From Ganaspis brasiliensis (Eukaryota; Arthropoda; Insecta; Hymenoptera; Figitidae), in the NCBI GenBank assembly GCA_037103525.1, contig JAZKLR010000207.1, positions 558,001 to 622,000 of the forward strand: a stretch of 64,000 nucleotides of DNA, in the 5' to 3' direction. Positions 63,437 to 64,000 of this stretch are shown piece after piece (the first letter of the stretch is position 1; every line of letters starts with the position of its first letter). The notes beneath the pieces are model-generated. The model was not told the DNA's origin. It ran no database searches and saw nothing but the letters and a program-made list of their open reading frames with translations. The position numbers and the translations under genes are program-made.

Positions 63437-64000
63437 GTAAAAAATTGTAATTCCTTGAATTCTTATGAATCCAGTCATATGTTGTACTGTGTGAAAATCT
63501 TAAAATTATAATATTATTAATTATTAATATATTATAACTATTGAGTTTTCTCTGAAATCTTTTCACATTTCTTGAGATATTTTTAGATATTTGTTATCGT
63601 AGGAAAACCAGGATTTTTAATTCAAAATTTGGAAACTAATAATATTAAAATTAAGACTTTTTTTTCATTTCGTAATCCCAATTTTACACCTTTTTTTAAC
63701 AAACTGACGATCACTGCCGTACCCGCAATACTTCCATTCAACTGGTACAATACTGGCAAAATATAAGAATTTTTTCAAAAGAAACTTTGTTACTACAATT
63801 TGTTTACAACAATTTGTTTATATAATGTTTAAATTATTTTACCTTTTTTTTTATAAATTTTTTTGTAATTTCTTAACAATCATTTTACGTAAATAATTAA
63901 TTCTCGAAAATATCAATATTATAGAAATTTTCATTTCTTAATGTTAAATATAAATGAATAATTTTATGCAAACAATACAATTAGCCTACTCTCTAAATCT
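63437..64000. other. AT-rich DNA to the window edge
   Basis: No gene or repeat recognised. Confidence 0.35.

Overview
The window looks like AT-rich nuclear DNA from an insect, probably a hymenopteran (parasitoid or gall-wasp type). This is inferred from four things: low gene density with exon/intron signals, a decayed non-LTR retrotransposon tail of a type I associate with wasps and ants, many TA-flanked foldback MITEs, and a dispersed motif (GGATCCAATATGGCGG and relatives). No prokaryotic operon, rRNA, CRISPR array or complete protein-coding gene was found. Nothing was searched; family names come from recognised motifs.

Coding content is sparse. A terminal exon ends at 183 (+). Two phase-compatible exons (16416-16745 and 20091-20315, +) probably open one gene with an N-terminal CxxC...CxxC zinc-ribbon-like motif and an acidic linker. 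A terminal exon lies at 59126-59449 (-). These pieces look like parts of one uncharacterised, possibly transposon-derived protein family. A GC-rich 37-codon reading frame at 36777-36890 (-) may be another terminal exon. Degenerate transposon genes are a LINE reverse transcriptase from its YADD box to its 3' tail (13021-14200), a Helitron N-terminal fragment present twice in mirror image (8270-8560 + and 9100-9390 -), and a pogo/Tigger-like N-terminal fragment (56121-56258 -).

The rest is built mostly from repeats, and the dominant theme is mirror symmetry. Region by region: 1.5-2.9 kb is a ~150-bp satellite in two opposed blocks. 2.9-7.9 kb is a ~1.12-1.24-kb tandem family. 7.95-9.71 kb is an 853-bp-arm palindrome. 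12.8-15.1 kb holds two 18-bp minisatellites around the LINE. 17-24 kb is the gene with foldback insertions. 24.5-30.2 kb is a ~250-bp satellite in two blocks. 30.2-40.9 kb holds hairpins, a tRNA-like SINE head, and 2.2-kb and 2.4-kb inverted-repeat elements. 41.0-48.2 kb is a 7.2-kb foldback-like element whose arms are opposed arrays of a 167-bp satellite (about 10 and 25 units) capped by ~140-bp unique terminal inverted repeats. 50.2-52.0 kb is a mirrored cassette with a 16-bp minisatellite. 52.2-54.9 kb is a 44-bp-TIR element packed with small hairpin MITEs. 55.2-56.9 kb holds nested TIR elements including the pogo remnant. 57.6-58.2 kb is a TTAGGTTA-type minisatellite. 59.9-62.5 kb is a palindrome with two further palindromes in its loop. 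62.5-63.2 kb is a 142-bp satellite with nested stems.

The most unusual objects are the capped satellite foldback element with an 8-unit higher-order repeat, and the near-perfect hairpin built from a Helitron gene fragment. The density of long inverted repeats suggests, as inference only, that read-through transcripts would form long double-stranded RNA and could feed small-RNA pathways.
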